A DNA stretch of 35,592 nt from a virus. Made by a program: the position numbers and the translations under genes. Each line of letters begins with the position of its first letter. Position 1 is the stretch's first letter. The DNA lies in the IMG/VR virus record IMGVR_UViG_3300022678_000066, positions 1 through 35,592 of that record; one strand, written 5' to 3'. The notes beneath the pieces were generated by a model. The model saw only the letters and a list, made by a program, of their open reading frames with translations, had not been told where the DNA came from and ran no database searches. Positions 6,681 to 14,551 of this stretch are shown piece by piece.

Positions 6681-8702
6681 ATGGCACTTTTTCCAGAACT
6701 GGGCCCCCAATATTATGATGAGAAAGACAAAGAGATTAAGCAGCGTATGGAGCATTTTTACGCTGAAAGCATCAGTATAAATCAAACTTATTGGCAAGAA
6801 GCTGATACTGATACTCGTTTTGAAGCTGGGGATCAAACTCTGTGGAATGAACTTTATGGGAACTTACCGGCAACACGCCGTAGACAGTTTAATTTTAACC
6901 GTATACGGCGTGTTATCAATATGATAAACGGCTATCAGCGCAAGAATCGTAAGTCTATAATAGTTACTCCAGTAGAAAATGGTGACATGGAAACTGCTGA
7001 CCAATTCACTAAAATATTTATGTGGCTTAATCAGCGTGAAAGCATTCTAGAAACTGTTTCAGAGGCATTTCATGGAGCGCTTGTTTCTGGCATGAATCTC
7101 TTACAAGTTTGGATTGATTATCGCAATGATCCTATATCTGGTGATATAAAAGTTGATAACTGTTCATATAACAGCTTTTTAATTGATCCTTTCTTTAGGA
7201 AAAAAGATTTATCTGATTGTAATGGTTTATGGAAGCGTACATTTGTAACAAAGCGTGAAGCTATTTCTTTATTGCCGGAGCGAGAAGAAGAGATACTTGG
7301 TCTTCCCGTTAATGATTCCCGAGACGGCAAGTTTCAGTTCATGCCTGAATCTTATGACTTCTCAAAGTCCAATTTTTTGACGTACGATGAATTTTATTAT
7401 AGAGATTATCGAACTCAGCGTATGTTAATTGATCCACAAAGTGGTGAGTCATTCGAATGGCAAAGTGACGATGAAAAGTTAAAGAGGTTTTTGTCTTTTT
7501 ACCCTCAAATTCAGGTTGTAGAAAGCGAAGTGCCGACTGTTAAACTGGCAATCGTGGTACAAGGACGCGTCTTGTATGATGGAGCGAATCCTCTTGGTAT
7601 AGACACCTATCCGTTTGTTCCAGTTCTCGGTTATTATGCACCACAATTGCCTTATTTCCCTTGGCGTGTGCAAGGGGTTGTGCGAGGTTTACGTGATGCT
7701 CAGTACTTATATAATCGGCGTCGTATCATTGAGCTTGATATTTTGGAGTCTCAAATTGCTTCTGGATGGAAATATAAGGAAAACGCCTTAGTTGATCCGA
7801 AAGATGTATTTTTATTTGGCCAAGGGCGAGGTTTAGCGCTTAAAGAAGAAGCTAACATGACTGATGTTGAGCAGATTCAGCCGCCACAGGTACCGCCATC
7901 AATGATTCAGCTCTCAGAGCTCCTAGCAAAAGAGATTCAAGAAGTTTCTGGTGTAAACGAAGAATTATTAGGATCTGCTGTTGATGATAAAGCCGGCATA
8001 TTATCTATGCTTCGCCAAGGGGCAGGTCTTACTACTTTACAAATACTGTTTGATCAGCTTGATTCGTCCCAAAAGCAGTTGGGCAAAATATTGTTACAGC
8101 TGGTGCAGAAAAATTTCACGCTCGGTAAAGTTAAACGCATCATTGAAGAAGAGCCAACGCGACAGTTTAAAGATAATCTTTTTGGCCAATATGATGCAGC
8201 GATTGAAGAAGGACTAAATACGACTACTCAGCGTCAAATGCAGTTTGCACAGCTCTTGCAGTTGCGTGAGGCTGGAGTGCCGGTAAGTACAAATGATCTT
8301 CTTGAAGCGGCTACTATACAGAACAAGAAAAAGATTCTTGAGAATGCTCTTCGTCAGGAGCAACAACAACAAGAGGCAGCGCAGAAGCAAGCTGAGCTAC
8401 AGCTTAAGGAAGTTGAAGCACGTACCAACTTAGCGAATGCACGAGCACAAGCTGATCAAGGGCTTGGTATAGAACGATTAAGTCGAGTAAGAGAGAATCA
8501 GGCATTAGCAGTTGAACGTAGAGCTGAAGCTGAGAAAGATAGGCAGCTTGGTACATTGCATATGGTTGAAGCTATGAAAGAGCTTGAAGATATTGATTTG
8601 CGTCAGCTAGAAAAATTATTAGCGCTTGCAAATATGTTAAAGCAGCGCGAGAATGAGAATGCCGAAGAGCCGGTTGTTCAGCAGCCAGAAATCGGTAGTT
8701 AG
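6681..8702 (+). CDS. Portal protein, P22-like
   Basis: 673-aa head-tail connector that forms the dodecameric ring through which DNA enters and leaves. The N-terminal part carries family-typical text: RRRQFNFNRIRRVINMINGYQ, then conserved helices and the stem/clip region. Residues from about 540 on are a long Gln/Ala/Glu-rich coiled coil (QEQQQQEAAQKQAELQLKEVEAR...), as expected for the barrel of P22-type portals. Length is close to the P22 protein (725 aa). AGGATAG lies 5-11 nt before the ATG. First gene of the head operon. Confidence 0.9.
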   Translation: MALFPELGPQYYDEKDKEIKQRMEHFYAESISINQTYWQEADTDTRFEAGDQTLWNELYGNLPATRRRQFNFNRIRRVINMINGYQRKNRKSIIVTPVENGDMETADQFTKIFMWLNQRESILETVSEAFHGALVSGMNLLQVWIDYRNDPISGDIKVDNCSYNSFLIDPFFRKKDLSDCNGLWKRTFVTKREAISLLPEREEEILGLPVNDSRDGKFQFMPESYDFSKSNFLTYDEFYYRDYRTQRMLIDPQSGESFEWQSDDEKLKRFLSFYPQIQVVESEVPTVKLAIVVQGRVLYDGANPLGIDTYPFVPVLGYYAPQLPYFPWRVQGVVRGLRDAQYLYNRRRIIELDILESQIASGWKYKENALVDPKDVFLFGQGRGLALKEEANMTDVEQIQPPQVPPSMIQLSELLAKEIQEVSGVNEELLGSAVDDKAGILSMLRQGAGLTTLQILFDQLDSSQKQLGKILLQLVQKNFTLGKVKRIIEEEPTRQFKDNLFGQYDAAIEEGLNTTTQRQMQFAQLLQLREAGVPVSTNDLLEAATIQNKKKILENALRQEQQQQEAAQKQAELQLKEVEARTNLANARAQADQGLGIERLSRVRENQALAVERRAEAEKDRQLGTLHMVEAMKELEDIDLRQLEKLLALANMLKQRENENAEEPVVQQPEIGS

Positions 8703-8717
8703 AGATATTATTCATCT

Positions 8718-8734
8718 TGTGACAAAATGTCACA
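8718..8734. promoter_or_regulatory. Perfect inverted repeat between portal and next gene
   Basis: TGTGACA-AAA-TGTCACA (8718-8734), 7 bp with a 3-nt loop, placed 22 nt before the next start codon. It has no T tract; candidate operator or processing hairpin. Confidence 0.4.
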
Positions 8735-8756
8735 GTTTCTACCAAAGGAGAGCCAC

Positions 8757-8984
8757 ATGGCTAAAAAGAAATACTATAATGACAGCCGCATGGAAAAAGA
8801 CGTTATGATAAAAGAAGATCGTAATGCTCCTGCTAACTTACCACAAAATGTAGTACATAAGATGTATCCATCAGCAGATGATTATCGCATGTTCGATCTA
8901 AACGATAATATTCATGGTGTAGATGCGCAAATGTATCAAGATTCTAAGGGTGGCAAAAAAGGTAAATACCCTCAAAAATATTAG
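8757..8984 (+). CDS. Hypothetical small protein after the portal
   Basis: 75 aa using the ATG at 8757, which follows AAAGGAGAGCCAC; an upstream in-frame ATG (8727) falls inside the inverted repeat and lacks a ribosome site. Lys-rich N-terminus (MAKKKYYNDS), a middle with PSADDYRMFDLNDN, and a basic Gly/Lys end (GGKKGKYPQKY). No family recognised. Position between portal and scaffold suggests a minor head or assembly protein. Confidence 0.75.
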   Translation: MAKKKYYNDSRMEKDVMIKEDRNAPANLPQNVVHKMYPSADDYRMFDLNDNIHGVDAQMYQDSKGGKKGKYPQKY

Positions 8985-8992
8985 GGAATATA

Positions 8993-9142
8993 ATGCCTGC
9001 AATGTTGCGTACTTCAAAAAAAGCGCAGAAGTTAGCGGAAGAGCTTTTAGGGTTGCCGCAGAATATGCGTAAGAAAAGAAAGAAACGTAAGCGTAAAGCA
9101 GACGAAGAAATTGATTATCAAAATACAATGCGTATGCGATAG
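8993..9142 (+). CDS. Very basic 49-aa protein
   Basis: ATG at 8993 with AGGGAATATA upstream, 8 nt after the previous stop. The peptide has a short amphipathic helix (AQKLAEELLGLP), then a run of Arg/Lys (MRKKRKKRKRKAD). It may bind nucleic acid, for example inside the capsid; no family recognised. It is followed at once by a terminator. Confidence 0.65.
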   Translation: MPAMLRTSKKAQKLAEELLGLPQNMRKKRKKRKRKADEEIDYQNTMRMR

Positions 9143-9168
9143 TCATAGACTATAATTAGTCATAATGT

Positions 9169-9197
9169 GGCACGGATGATCATCCGTGCCTTTTTTT
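9169..9197 (+). terminator. Rho-independent terminator
   Basis: GGCACGGATGA/TCATCCGTGCC (9169-9190) is a perfect 22-nt palindrome followed by seven T. It ends the portal transcript where it meets the leftward secreted-protein pair. Confidence 0.9.
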
Positions 9198-9660
9198 ATC
9201 CTATTGATCCACTATCTTCATTACATTCTTGGCAACTTGTCACCAATGGTACAATAACTGAAACTACAGTAGTTATACCAGCTATAGCACTAGCAGCTAA
9301 CTTATAGCGTTCTTGTCGCTTCTTTGCAGCAGCTTCTTCTTCTGCACGATGAGCTAACTCTCGTATAGCCCAAGAGGCAAGTTCGCCACGTATTTCTTCT
9401 GATGGTTGTTCATCATCGATAGTTTTAGCACAGCGAAACATTTTTGTTCTATCTTCAAGAATTTCATCGTGCTTTGGAGATTTCCTCAATGCTTTTGTAA
9501 ATTCACGCTCTCCTTTTTCGCCACCCAAATTTATACATGATCCTACCCTTCGAGCGACTTCTTGTGATTCTCGCTTAGTAAATTTAGGTCGATCATGATC
9601 CATGCCATTATTAAGAGTCGAAAAAAAAATAAGGCTTGCGTACATGATAAGCCTTTTCAT
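9196..9660 (-). CDS. Secreted/membrane-anchored small protein (paralogue of 9657-9941)
   Basis: 154 aa. N-terminal signal peptide (MKRLIMYASLIFFSTLNNG), then a charged domain, a Glu/Ala-rich helix (RELAHRAEEEAAAKKRQERY) and a C-terminal hydrophobic span (LAASAIAGITTVVSVIVPLV) ending in Cys-rich SCQECNE. The domain with RRVGSCINLGG and ALRKSPKHDE resembles the neighbouring product (RHACALLN, SLLKGSPNES), so the two are probably diverged duplicates. Its ATG overlaps the upstream stop by 4 nt. A leftward pair inside a rightward head operon is the typical position of a moron. Function unknown; export suggests action on the host envelope or beyond. Confidence 0.7.
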   Translation of the reverse strand: MKRLIMYASLIFFSTLNNGMDHDRPKFTKRESQEVARRVGSCINLGGEKGEREFTKALRKSPKHDEILEDRTKMFRCAKTIDDEQPSEEIRGELASWAIRELAHRAEEEAAAKKRQERYKLAASAIAGITTVVSVIVPLVTSCQECNEDSGSIG

Positions 9661-9941
9661 TTTAGATCAAGAGAATTAGATAGTTTCTTAAGAAGAGAGT
9701 TTCGCTCTTGAGTGCGCTCAGGAGACTCATTAGGAGATCCCTTTAAGAGAGAGCGTATAGCATTTTCTGATGTTTTATCATGAACATTTAAAAGAGCGCA
9801 TGCATGACGTGTTAATATTTCAGTAGGTCTTTGATTATCCATTTGTATAGTAATCGCTTCTTTATTTTCTAACTCCATAGATTGAATCGTCTGAGCTATA
9901 ACAAGGCTAGAAAAAATGATAAAAAGATGCTTAGATACCAT
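9657..9941 (-). CDS. Secreted small protein (paralogue of 9196-9660)
   Basis: 94 aa with a clear signal peptide (MVSKHLFIIFSSLVIAQTIQS) then ~70 residues that share spacing with the downstream paralogue: Arg/His, Cys, Leu, then LLKGSP and a following R-rich helix. AAGGGAG precedes the ATG at 9941. First gene of the leftward pair; the divergent rightward gene begins at 10003, so promoters for both must lie in the 61-nt gap. No recognised family. Confidence 0.7.
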   Translation of the reverse strand: MVSKHLFIIFSSLVIAQTIQSMELENKEAITIQMDNQRPTEILTRHACALLNVHDKTSENAIRSLLKGSPNESPERTQERNSLLKKLSNSLDLK

Positions 9942-10002
9942 TGTACTCCCTTGGGATTAAAAAATGAGATTTTTAAGTTATCATAGCGCGAAGGAGCGAA
10001 AA

Positions 10003-10188
10003 ATGGAAAACAAAAAACGCCAAATGAAAAGAGAAAAAGCAGCTGCTGAAAGCATAGCTTTTAACTTTGCTGCTGGCAGAAATGCCTTTATTCGATCAGT
10101 TGATTCATGGCCTGTAGATAGCTTAAATAATGCGTTCATAGTTGAAGCACCACAGCGTAAAAAAGGTTCATTGGTAACCGAAGGATAA
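10003..10188 (+). CDS. Hypothetical 61-aa basic protein
   Basis: ATG at 10003 follows GAAGGAGCGAAAA, which beats the upstream in-frame ATG at 9964. Basic N-terminus (MENKKRQMKREKAAAES), then a short aromatic part (FNFAAGRNAFIRSVDSWP). Starts a run of small head-region genes. No family recognised. Confidence 0.65.
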   Translation: MENKKRQMKREKAAAESIAFNFAAGRNAFIRSVDSWPVDSLNNAFIVEAPQRKKGSLVTEG

Positions 10189-10191
10189 ATA

Positions 10192-10392
10192 ATGGCAAGA
10201 AAAAAAGGACCAGTTGCTAAAAAGAAGCAGCGTAAGATTCGTAAAGTTATGGAAGAATTTGCCGAAGGAAAATTGCCATCTGGTTCAAAAAAAGGACCGA
10301 AAGTGCGCAAACGTAAGCAAGCGATTGCCATAGCATTGTCAGAAGCAGGAGTCTCTAAAAACAAGAAAAAAAAGAAAAACAAAGAGAAATAA
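10192..10392 (+). CDS. DUF6496-like small basic protein
   Basis: 66 aa. It matches a pattern I know from DUF6496 proteins: IRKVMEEFAEGKLPSGS, then KVRKRKQAIAIALSEAG, followed by a Lys-rich tail. The function of that family is not known to me; its basic character and presence in phages and plasmids suggest nucleic-acid binding. Starts 4 nt after the previous gene and shares one base with the next start. Confidence 0.75.
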   Translation: MARKKGPVAKKKQRKIRKVMEEFAEGKLPSGSKKGPKVRKRKQAIAIALSEAGVSKNKKKKKNKEK

Positions 10393-10928
10393 TGACACGA
10401 GATACAGTTGGTAAGATATCAACAGAGCTGAAAAAAAATGCGCATGAAAATACGCATAGCGCAGAAGAGCAGATGCGAGAGCAGCTCAGTGATTATGAAT
10501 CTAATGTTGCTCAAGCAGTTAGTCGAGGTAAAAGCAACCATACTGATGATTTTTTTGTAGTTGTACTTACCAAAAAAGAGCGGCTAATGGATAATGTGTT
10601 GCGTAATTATTTTTTTACGCGAAAAACATGTCCTACACCAGAATATGATCAAATTGTATATCAATACCATAGAAAAACTGATAGATTAGAGTTTTTATGG
10701 GTAGTGCCGTCTAAGCATACGTGTCAAATGTATAAGCAAAATAGGCTTGATATACCACAGGAAGAATGGGAACTTCTCAAGTATGTTTTAGCATTTGAAG
10801 ATGGTGAGCTGCTTACAAGGAGTAAGAAGTTAAATAACGAACAAAGCAAAGGGAATATGGTATGTCAGAACAAGAAATACACGATACCGAGCAAGAACAC
10901 TCAGAGCAAGTTGATAATCAGCCCGTAG
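10392..10928 (+). CDS. Hypothetical head-region protein
   Basis: 178 aa. The N-terminal half is charged and helical; the middle (DDFFVVVLTKKERLMDNVLRN, then RLEFLWVVPSKHTCQMY) looks like a compact alpha/beta fold. Proteins with a 'LEFLWVVPS' block commonly sit between portal and scaffold in phages, but I cannot name the family. Its start shares one base with the previous stop. Its last 67 nt overlap the scaffold gene in another frame, so the C-terminus may be extended readthrough from an older shorter gene. Confidence 0.75.
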   Translation: MTRDTVGKISTELKKNAHENTHSAEEQMREQLSDYESNVAQAVSRGKSNHTDDFFVVVLTKKERLMDNVLRNYFFTRKTCPTPEYDQIVYQYHRKTDRLEFLWVVPSKHTCQMYKQNRLDIPQEEWELLKYVLAFEDGELLTRSKKLNNEQSKGNMVCQNKKYTIPSKNTQSKLIISP

Positions 10929-11521
10929 CTAATCAGGAGACAGTTGAAGAGTCTCCAGTTCAAGCAGAAGCATCAGCAAAAACAAAAGAAGAGCTTGCAG
11001 CTGAAAATTGGCGTAAAATTCGTGAGCGCAATCAAGAATTAGAAAAACAAAATAAAGAAGCAATGCAACGTTTAGCTGAAATAGAAGCTAAATCGAAGAA
11101 AAAAGAACTTGATCCAGATGATATACCATCATGGCGTGATGTGAATGAAGCATTGACTGAAATTAAAGTAAAAACTGACTTTCCTGACTTTGATCGTGTT
11201 GTTAATCAAAGCACATTGAGCAAACTTAAAGAACAGGATCCTGATTTAGCTATGATGATCTATAATAATAAAGATCTGTATAGTCAATCGGCAGTAGCAT
11301 ATCGTGCTATTAAGAAGTTAGGTATATTTAACGAGCAATCTGAACGTGATAAAGCAACTATACAGAATAATCGTAGCAAGCCACGCACTGTAACAAGCAT
11401 GAGTCCACAAGAAGGACCATCTGGACCTCTCTCACATGCCAACGCATTTGCTCAAGGGTTAACACCAGACCTGCAAAAACAACTACTGAAAGAAATGAAC
11501 GATGCGCGTAAAAAACATTAG
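10862..11521 (+). CDS. Scaffolding protein (probable)
   Basis: 219-aa, very acidic N-terminus (EQEIHDTEQEHSEQ), a long coiled coil (NWRKIRERNQELEKQNKEAMQ...AEIEAKSKK), and a C-terminal helix with basic end (LLKEMNDARKKH). This acidic-coil-basic layout, placed two genes before the major capsid gene, is that of phage scaffolding proteins, which shape the prohead and leave or are cut up afterwards. The start ATG at 10862 follows AAAGGGAATATGGT. The 67-nt overlap with the upstream gene suggests coupling. Confidence 0.8.
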   Translation: MSEQEIHDTEQEHSEQVDNQPVANQETVEESPVQAEASAKTKEELAAENWRKIRERNQELEKQNKEAMQRLAEIEAKSKKKELDPDDIPSWRDVNEALTEIKVKTDFPDFDRVVNQSTLSKLKEQDPDLAMMIYNNKDLYSQSAVAYRAIKKLGIFNEQSERDKATIQNNRSKPRTVTSMSPQEGPSGPLSHANAFAQGLTPDLQKQLLKEMNDARKKH

Positions 11522-11927
11522 TATATGTATCATTGGTATATTGTTATCTTTATCATCATTTGCTGGGGACTGGTGGCATGTCTACTATGTTTTAAAGCAT
11601 TGTAATAAGCATATATTACGCTCTAGTAATCAATGTCATGCAAAATTAACTGCTATAAATGAAAAAGCCATGAAAGATCAATGGCTTACTGCTTTTTCTG
11701 TGAACTCTAAGCATTTATTTTCAGGAGCTCCTGTATTGACAACTATTGAAGGTCAAAGTGAGCGTATGAAAGTTATATGCGCTATTCAACCAGATATAGC
11801 CGAAGTTAAAATCGATATACTTTCTGACTCTCTTGCTTTTGATCGTAAACAAGTTGGAGAAGAAGCAAAAAGACAGTTTCAAGCTTGTACTGTACAGCAA
11901 GCTACTCAATATCATGATTTAGATTAA
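11502..11927 (+). CDS. Secreted protein inserted between scaffold and capsid
   Basis: 141 aa beginning inside the last codons of the scaffold gene (20-nt overlap). Residues 1-21 form a signal peptide (MRVKNISICIIGILLSLSSFA before GDWW). The mature part has four Cys (HCNK, QCHA, ICAI, ACTV) that could form disulfides after export. No family recognised. An exported protein has no obvious role in head assembly, so this is probably cargo. A terminator follows 16 nt after the stop. Confidence 0.7.
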   Translation: MRVKNISICIIGILLSLSSFAGDWWHVYYVLKHCNKHILRSSNQCHAKLTAINEKAMKDQWLTAFSVNSKHLFSGAPVLTTIEGQSERMKVICAIQPDIAEVKIDILSDSLAFDRKQVGEEAKRQFQACTVQQATQYHDLD

Positions 11928-11943
11928 TTATAAGTATCTATTA

Positions 11944-11982
11944 AGCGGTCAGTAATAGAAATATTGCTGACCGCTTTTCTTT
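11944..11982 (+). terminator. Rho-independent terminator before the capsid leader
   Basis: AGCGGTCAGTAAT (11944-11956) pairs with ATTGCTGACCGCT (11963-11975), 13 bp including one G-T, 6-nt loop, followed by TTTCTTT. Ends the scaffold/secreted-protein transcript, so the capsid gene needs its own promoter or readthrough. Confidence 0.85.
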
Positions 11983-11997
11983 ATGTTATGAATTGTA

Positions 11998-12104
11998 GTG
12001 GCTGTATCGCCCCATCGCCAGGGCATGGCTGTATCGTCCCATCGCCAGGACATGGCTGTATCGCCCCATCGCCAGGGCACGGCTGTACAGGTTCTCGCCA
12101 AACC
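11998..12104. repeat. Array of four short hairpins, 27-nt repeat, with compensating stem changes
   Basis: Three head-to-tail 27-nt copies (11998-12024, 12025-12051, 12052-12078) and a diverged fourth (12079-12104). Each has a 4-bp inverted repeat around a near-constant loop. Arms: copy 1 GCCC/GGGC, loop CATCGCCA; copy 2 GTCC/GGAC, same loop; copy 3 GCCC/GGGC, same loop; copy 4 GGTT/AACC, loop CTCGCCA. In copy 2 the two changes compensate, and copy 4 has new arms that still pair. The array is GC-rich in an AT-rich genome and sits in the capsid leader, between terminator and start codon. Confidence 0.85.
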
Positions 12105-12167
12105 ATAGTTGGATAGCTCGATCTCTTCAGAGATTGGGTATTTATTGTTGTTCAATAAGGAAAAACT

Positions 12168-13115
12168 ATGGCAGTAACTACTTCCTCAGTTTTACCAGCT
12201 CCAGTTCAACAAAGCTTTAGTTATAAGCTGTTGTCTGTGCCGGTACCAAACATGATTCATAAAATCCCTGCTATGAAGAAGAATATGCCTCGTAATGGTG
12301 GTACAACTCTTCGTATGCGTCGGTATAATGCGCTTAATACTGCGCTTGTTCCTTTGGGGAATTCTGGTGTAACTCCACCAGCACAACAACTCACTGCAGT
12401 TGATATTGATGCTAAGATCGATTTCTACGGAACTTATGTTCAGCTTAATGAACAGGTAACGTTGCAAAACCAAGATCCTGTACTCAATGAAGCAGCTGCT
12501 CGTTTGGGTGTTTCTCTTCGCCAAACTGAAGATGAACTTACGCGTAACATGCTTGCATCCACTGCTAGTGCAATTAACTGCACCGGTGGTGTAAATGGTG
12601 ATACGCCAACTGAAATTACTCGTTCTGATGTTGATGGTATTGTTCGCACGCTACTTGGTAACGATGCATATACCATTATGGATAACATCGAAGGTGAAGA
12701 TAAGTTTGGCACAGCACCAGTTCGTGATGCATATTTTGCGCTATGCTCAACTTCATTGACCGGTGATCTGGATAACGTTCCTGGGTTTATTCACAAGAAT
12801 CAATATCCTGCACCAAACCAAGCGCTTCGTTCTGAATGGGGTGCAATAGGTAACCTTCGCTTCCTCGTGTCATCTATTGGTTCAGTAAGTGCTAATTCTT
12901 CTAATAGCGGTAACGATGTATACAACATCTTCTGCGTTGGTATGGAAGCATATGCATGTATTGAGCAAGATGGCTATAGTGCACAGTTTATTTATAGGCC
13001 ACCTATATATGATGGACCACTAGCACTTAATGCTAGCGTTGGTTATAAGTTCGCAGAAGTACCGCGAATAACCAATGATCTGTGGGTACTCAACTTGCGT
13101 GCAACACTTGCATAA
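12168..13115 (+). CDS. Major capsid protein, N4-gp56 family (HK97 fold)
   Basis: 315 aa, AAGGAAAAACT before the ATG. Text such as RRYNALNTALVPLGNSG, VQLNEQVTLQNQDPVLNEA, and LTRNMLASTASAINCTGG matches the N4-gp56 capsid family, the HK97-like shell protein of N4-type and many environmental podoviruses. Full length for the family. No protease is seen nearby and the N-terminus (MAVTTSSVLP) is short. It follows the hairpin array and is followed by a decoration-like gene with a strong AAAGGAGGAGCTC ribosome site, so both are probably strongly expressed. Confidence 0.9.
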   Translation: MAVTTSSVLPAPVQQSFSYKLLSVPVPNMIHKIPAMKKNMPRNGGTTLRMRRYNALNTALVPLGNSGVTPPAQQLTAVDIDAKIDFYGTYVQLNEQVTLQNQDPVLNEAAARLGVSLRQTEDELTRNMLASTASAINCTGGVNGDTPTEITRSDVDGIVRTLLGNDAYTIMDNIEGEDKFGTAPVRDAYFALCSTSLTGDLDNVPGFIHKNQYPAPNQALRSEWGAIGNLRFLVSSIGSVSANSSNSGNDVYNIFCVGMEAYACIEQDGYSAQFIYRPPIYDGPLALNASVGYKFAEVPRITNDLWVLNLRATLA

Positions 13116-13126
13116 AGGAGGAGCTC

Positions 13127-14116
13127 ATGGGAAATCTAATTCAATCAGGAACTTTTGTTTCAGATGGAAATGCTAAAACACTACAAATACGTTCTGATGT
13201 TGACTATATGGAAGTAGTTAACTTCACCAATGCTGGAGCTACTGGCGATGATGGATGTGTTTTTAAGTGGTGGCGTGGTATGGCTGAAGGCGCAGCTGTT
13301 TATGAGTTCAAAAGCGGCGGTGGAAACACGCTGAATATGGGCACACTTAGTAGCGGCGGCTTTTCTTTAGTTAACAGTTCAGATAATGCATTAAGTCCTG
13401 CTGTTGCTATAACTGCTGCAACTAACGTTACTTCTCCTGTTATTTCAACTGGAGATACTAGTAACTTAGTAGATGGTAGCATTGTGCGTCTTAGTGGTGT
13501 AACAGGATCTCTTGGTCTTAGCGGCCTTGATTTCTCTATCGATACTATTAGTGCTAATACTAGTTTTGCAATCTCTGCAGTGCTTGCTACTGCTCAGGGA
13601 TCAGCTGGTACAGCTGGTAGCTATCGACGAGTAAAATATGATCCATTGTATTACCCACAATATCGCTATATTGCTAATATCACTCAAGCATCATCTGCAG
13701 TAGTGACATTAACGGTTCCTTCAGGATACAAAGTTGGACAAAAAGTTCGCTTTAGCGTTCCTGAAAGTGTTTATGGCATGACAGAAATGGACGGCCTCTT
13801 GGGTACAATTACTGCGGTAAATGATGCTCTAGGCACTCAATCTATTACTGTTGATATTGATTCTAGTGGATTTAGTGCTTTTGCATTCCCTACTTCAGCA
13901 CAAGCAGCAAGCCCTCTAAGCAAAGCTATTGTATCTCCAGTTGGCATGGATACTGCGCAGGCTATTTCTAGCTCTGTTGATCAGTTGAGTGATGCTACTG
14001 ATAACGTTGGATACCTTGGCATGTTGCTAGGTGGTGGCGCAAGTGCACCAGGTGGAGCATCAAGTGATGTTATGTACTGGAGCGCATACAAATCTGAATT
14101 AAGACAGGCTTCATAG
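13127..14116 (+). CDS. Virion structural protein, probable head decoration or fibre
   Basis: 329 aa. Start chosen at 13127, after AAAGGAGGAGCTC; the earlier ATG at 13082 overlaps the capsid gene and has no ribosome site. Ser/Thr/Gly-rich beta protein. The block SPVISTGDTSNLVDGSIVRLSGVTG...LDFSIDTISANTSFAIS looks like the 'FCCH-like' beta domain seen in many phage structural proteins. The very strong ribosome site next to the capsid gene points to high copy number, so decoration is likely but not proven. Confidence 0.75.
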   Translation: MGNLIQSGTFVSDGNAKTLQIRSDVDYMEVVNFTNAGATGDDGCVFKWWRGMAEGAAVYEFKSGGGNTLNMGTLSSGGFSLVNSSDNALSPAVAITAATNVTSPVISTGDTSNLVDGSIVRLSGVTGSLGLSGLDFSIDTISANTSFAISAVLATAQGSAGTAGSYRRVKYDPLYYPQYRYIANITQASSAVVTLTVPSGYKVGQKVRFSVPESVYGMTEMDGLLGTITAVNDALGTQSITVDIDSSGFSAFAFPTSAQAASPLSKAIVSPVGMDTAQAISSSVDQLSDATDNVGYLGMLLGGGASAPGGASSDVMYWSAYKSELRQAS

Positions 14117-14122
14117 TCTAGT

Positions 14123-14142
14123 GGGGGGACTTTTGTCCCCCC
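14123..14142. promoter_or_regulatory. Very stable hairpin after the decoration gene
   Basis: GGGGGGAC-TTTT-GTCCCCCC (14123-14142), 8 bp, almost all GC. No T tract follows (AATTATAG), and the next ribosome site AGGAG is only 8 nt further. Likely a 3'-end protecting hairpin or partial stop that keeps capsid mRNA more abundant than downstream genes. Confidence 0.6.
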
Positions 14143-14158
14143 AATTATAGGAGTATAC

Positions 14159-14548
14159 ATGGAAAAACAAACGCACATTAAGTCAAAAGATAGTAAAAAA
14201 TCAATAAATTATAAGCGCGATAAGAATAGAGAAAAAGTTAAAGGAATGTTCAAGTTTTATGAAGTTCCTGGTGGCACTCTAAGTTTTGTTTTTAAAGAGT
14301 TTAAAGGCGACCAAATTGAAAAATATACTATGGTTGATGGCCAAGTATATGAAGTACCATTGGGTGTAGCAAAGCATCTTAACAAAAATGGCTGGTACCC
14401 CGTGCATCACTATAAGCAAGATGATGCTGGAACTCACATGCGCGTCGGAGAAAAAGTACACCGTTTTGGTTTCCAAAGTTTAGATTTTGTGGATATCGAT
14501 GAAGTCGCCCCAGAAAAAGAACTCGTGACAGTAGAGCGTGTAATCTAA
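14159..14548 (+). CDS. Hypothetical virion-region protein
   Basis: 129 aa, ATAGGAGTATAC before the ATG. Basic N-terminal tail (KSKDSKKSINYKRDKNREK), then a beta-rich part: KFYEVPGGTLSFVFKEFKGD, YTMVDGQVYEVPLGVAKHLN and FGFQSLDFVDIDEV. Similar short proteins lie just after capsid genes in many phages, but the role is unknown. Conserved-looking; no motif of known function. Confidence 0.7.
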   Translation: MEKQTHIKSKDSKKSINYKRDKNREKVKGMFKFYEVPGGTLSFVFKEFKGDQIEKYTMVDGQVYEVPLGVAKHLNKNGWYPVHHYKQDDAGTHMRVGEKVHRFGFQSLDFVDIDEVAPEKELVTVERVI

Positions 14549-14551
14549 AAA

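Noticed and set aside
11998-12104. CRISPR array
   Set aside because: Units are contiguous with no spacers and no cas genes are present.
11988-12116. Rightward 42-aa ORF with GCIAPSPGH repeats through the same array
   Set aside because: Starts in the T-rich end of a terminator with no ribosome site. The 27-nt period is a multiple of three, so an open frame is expected by chance.
11949-12155. Leftward 68-aa ORF with WRWGDTAM repeats
   Set aside because: It is only the reverse reading of the hairpin array and the terminator; no ribosome site, and stem-preserving changes explain the repeats better.
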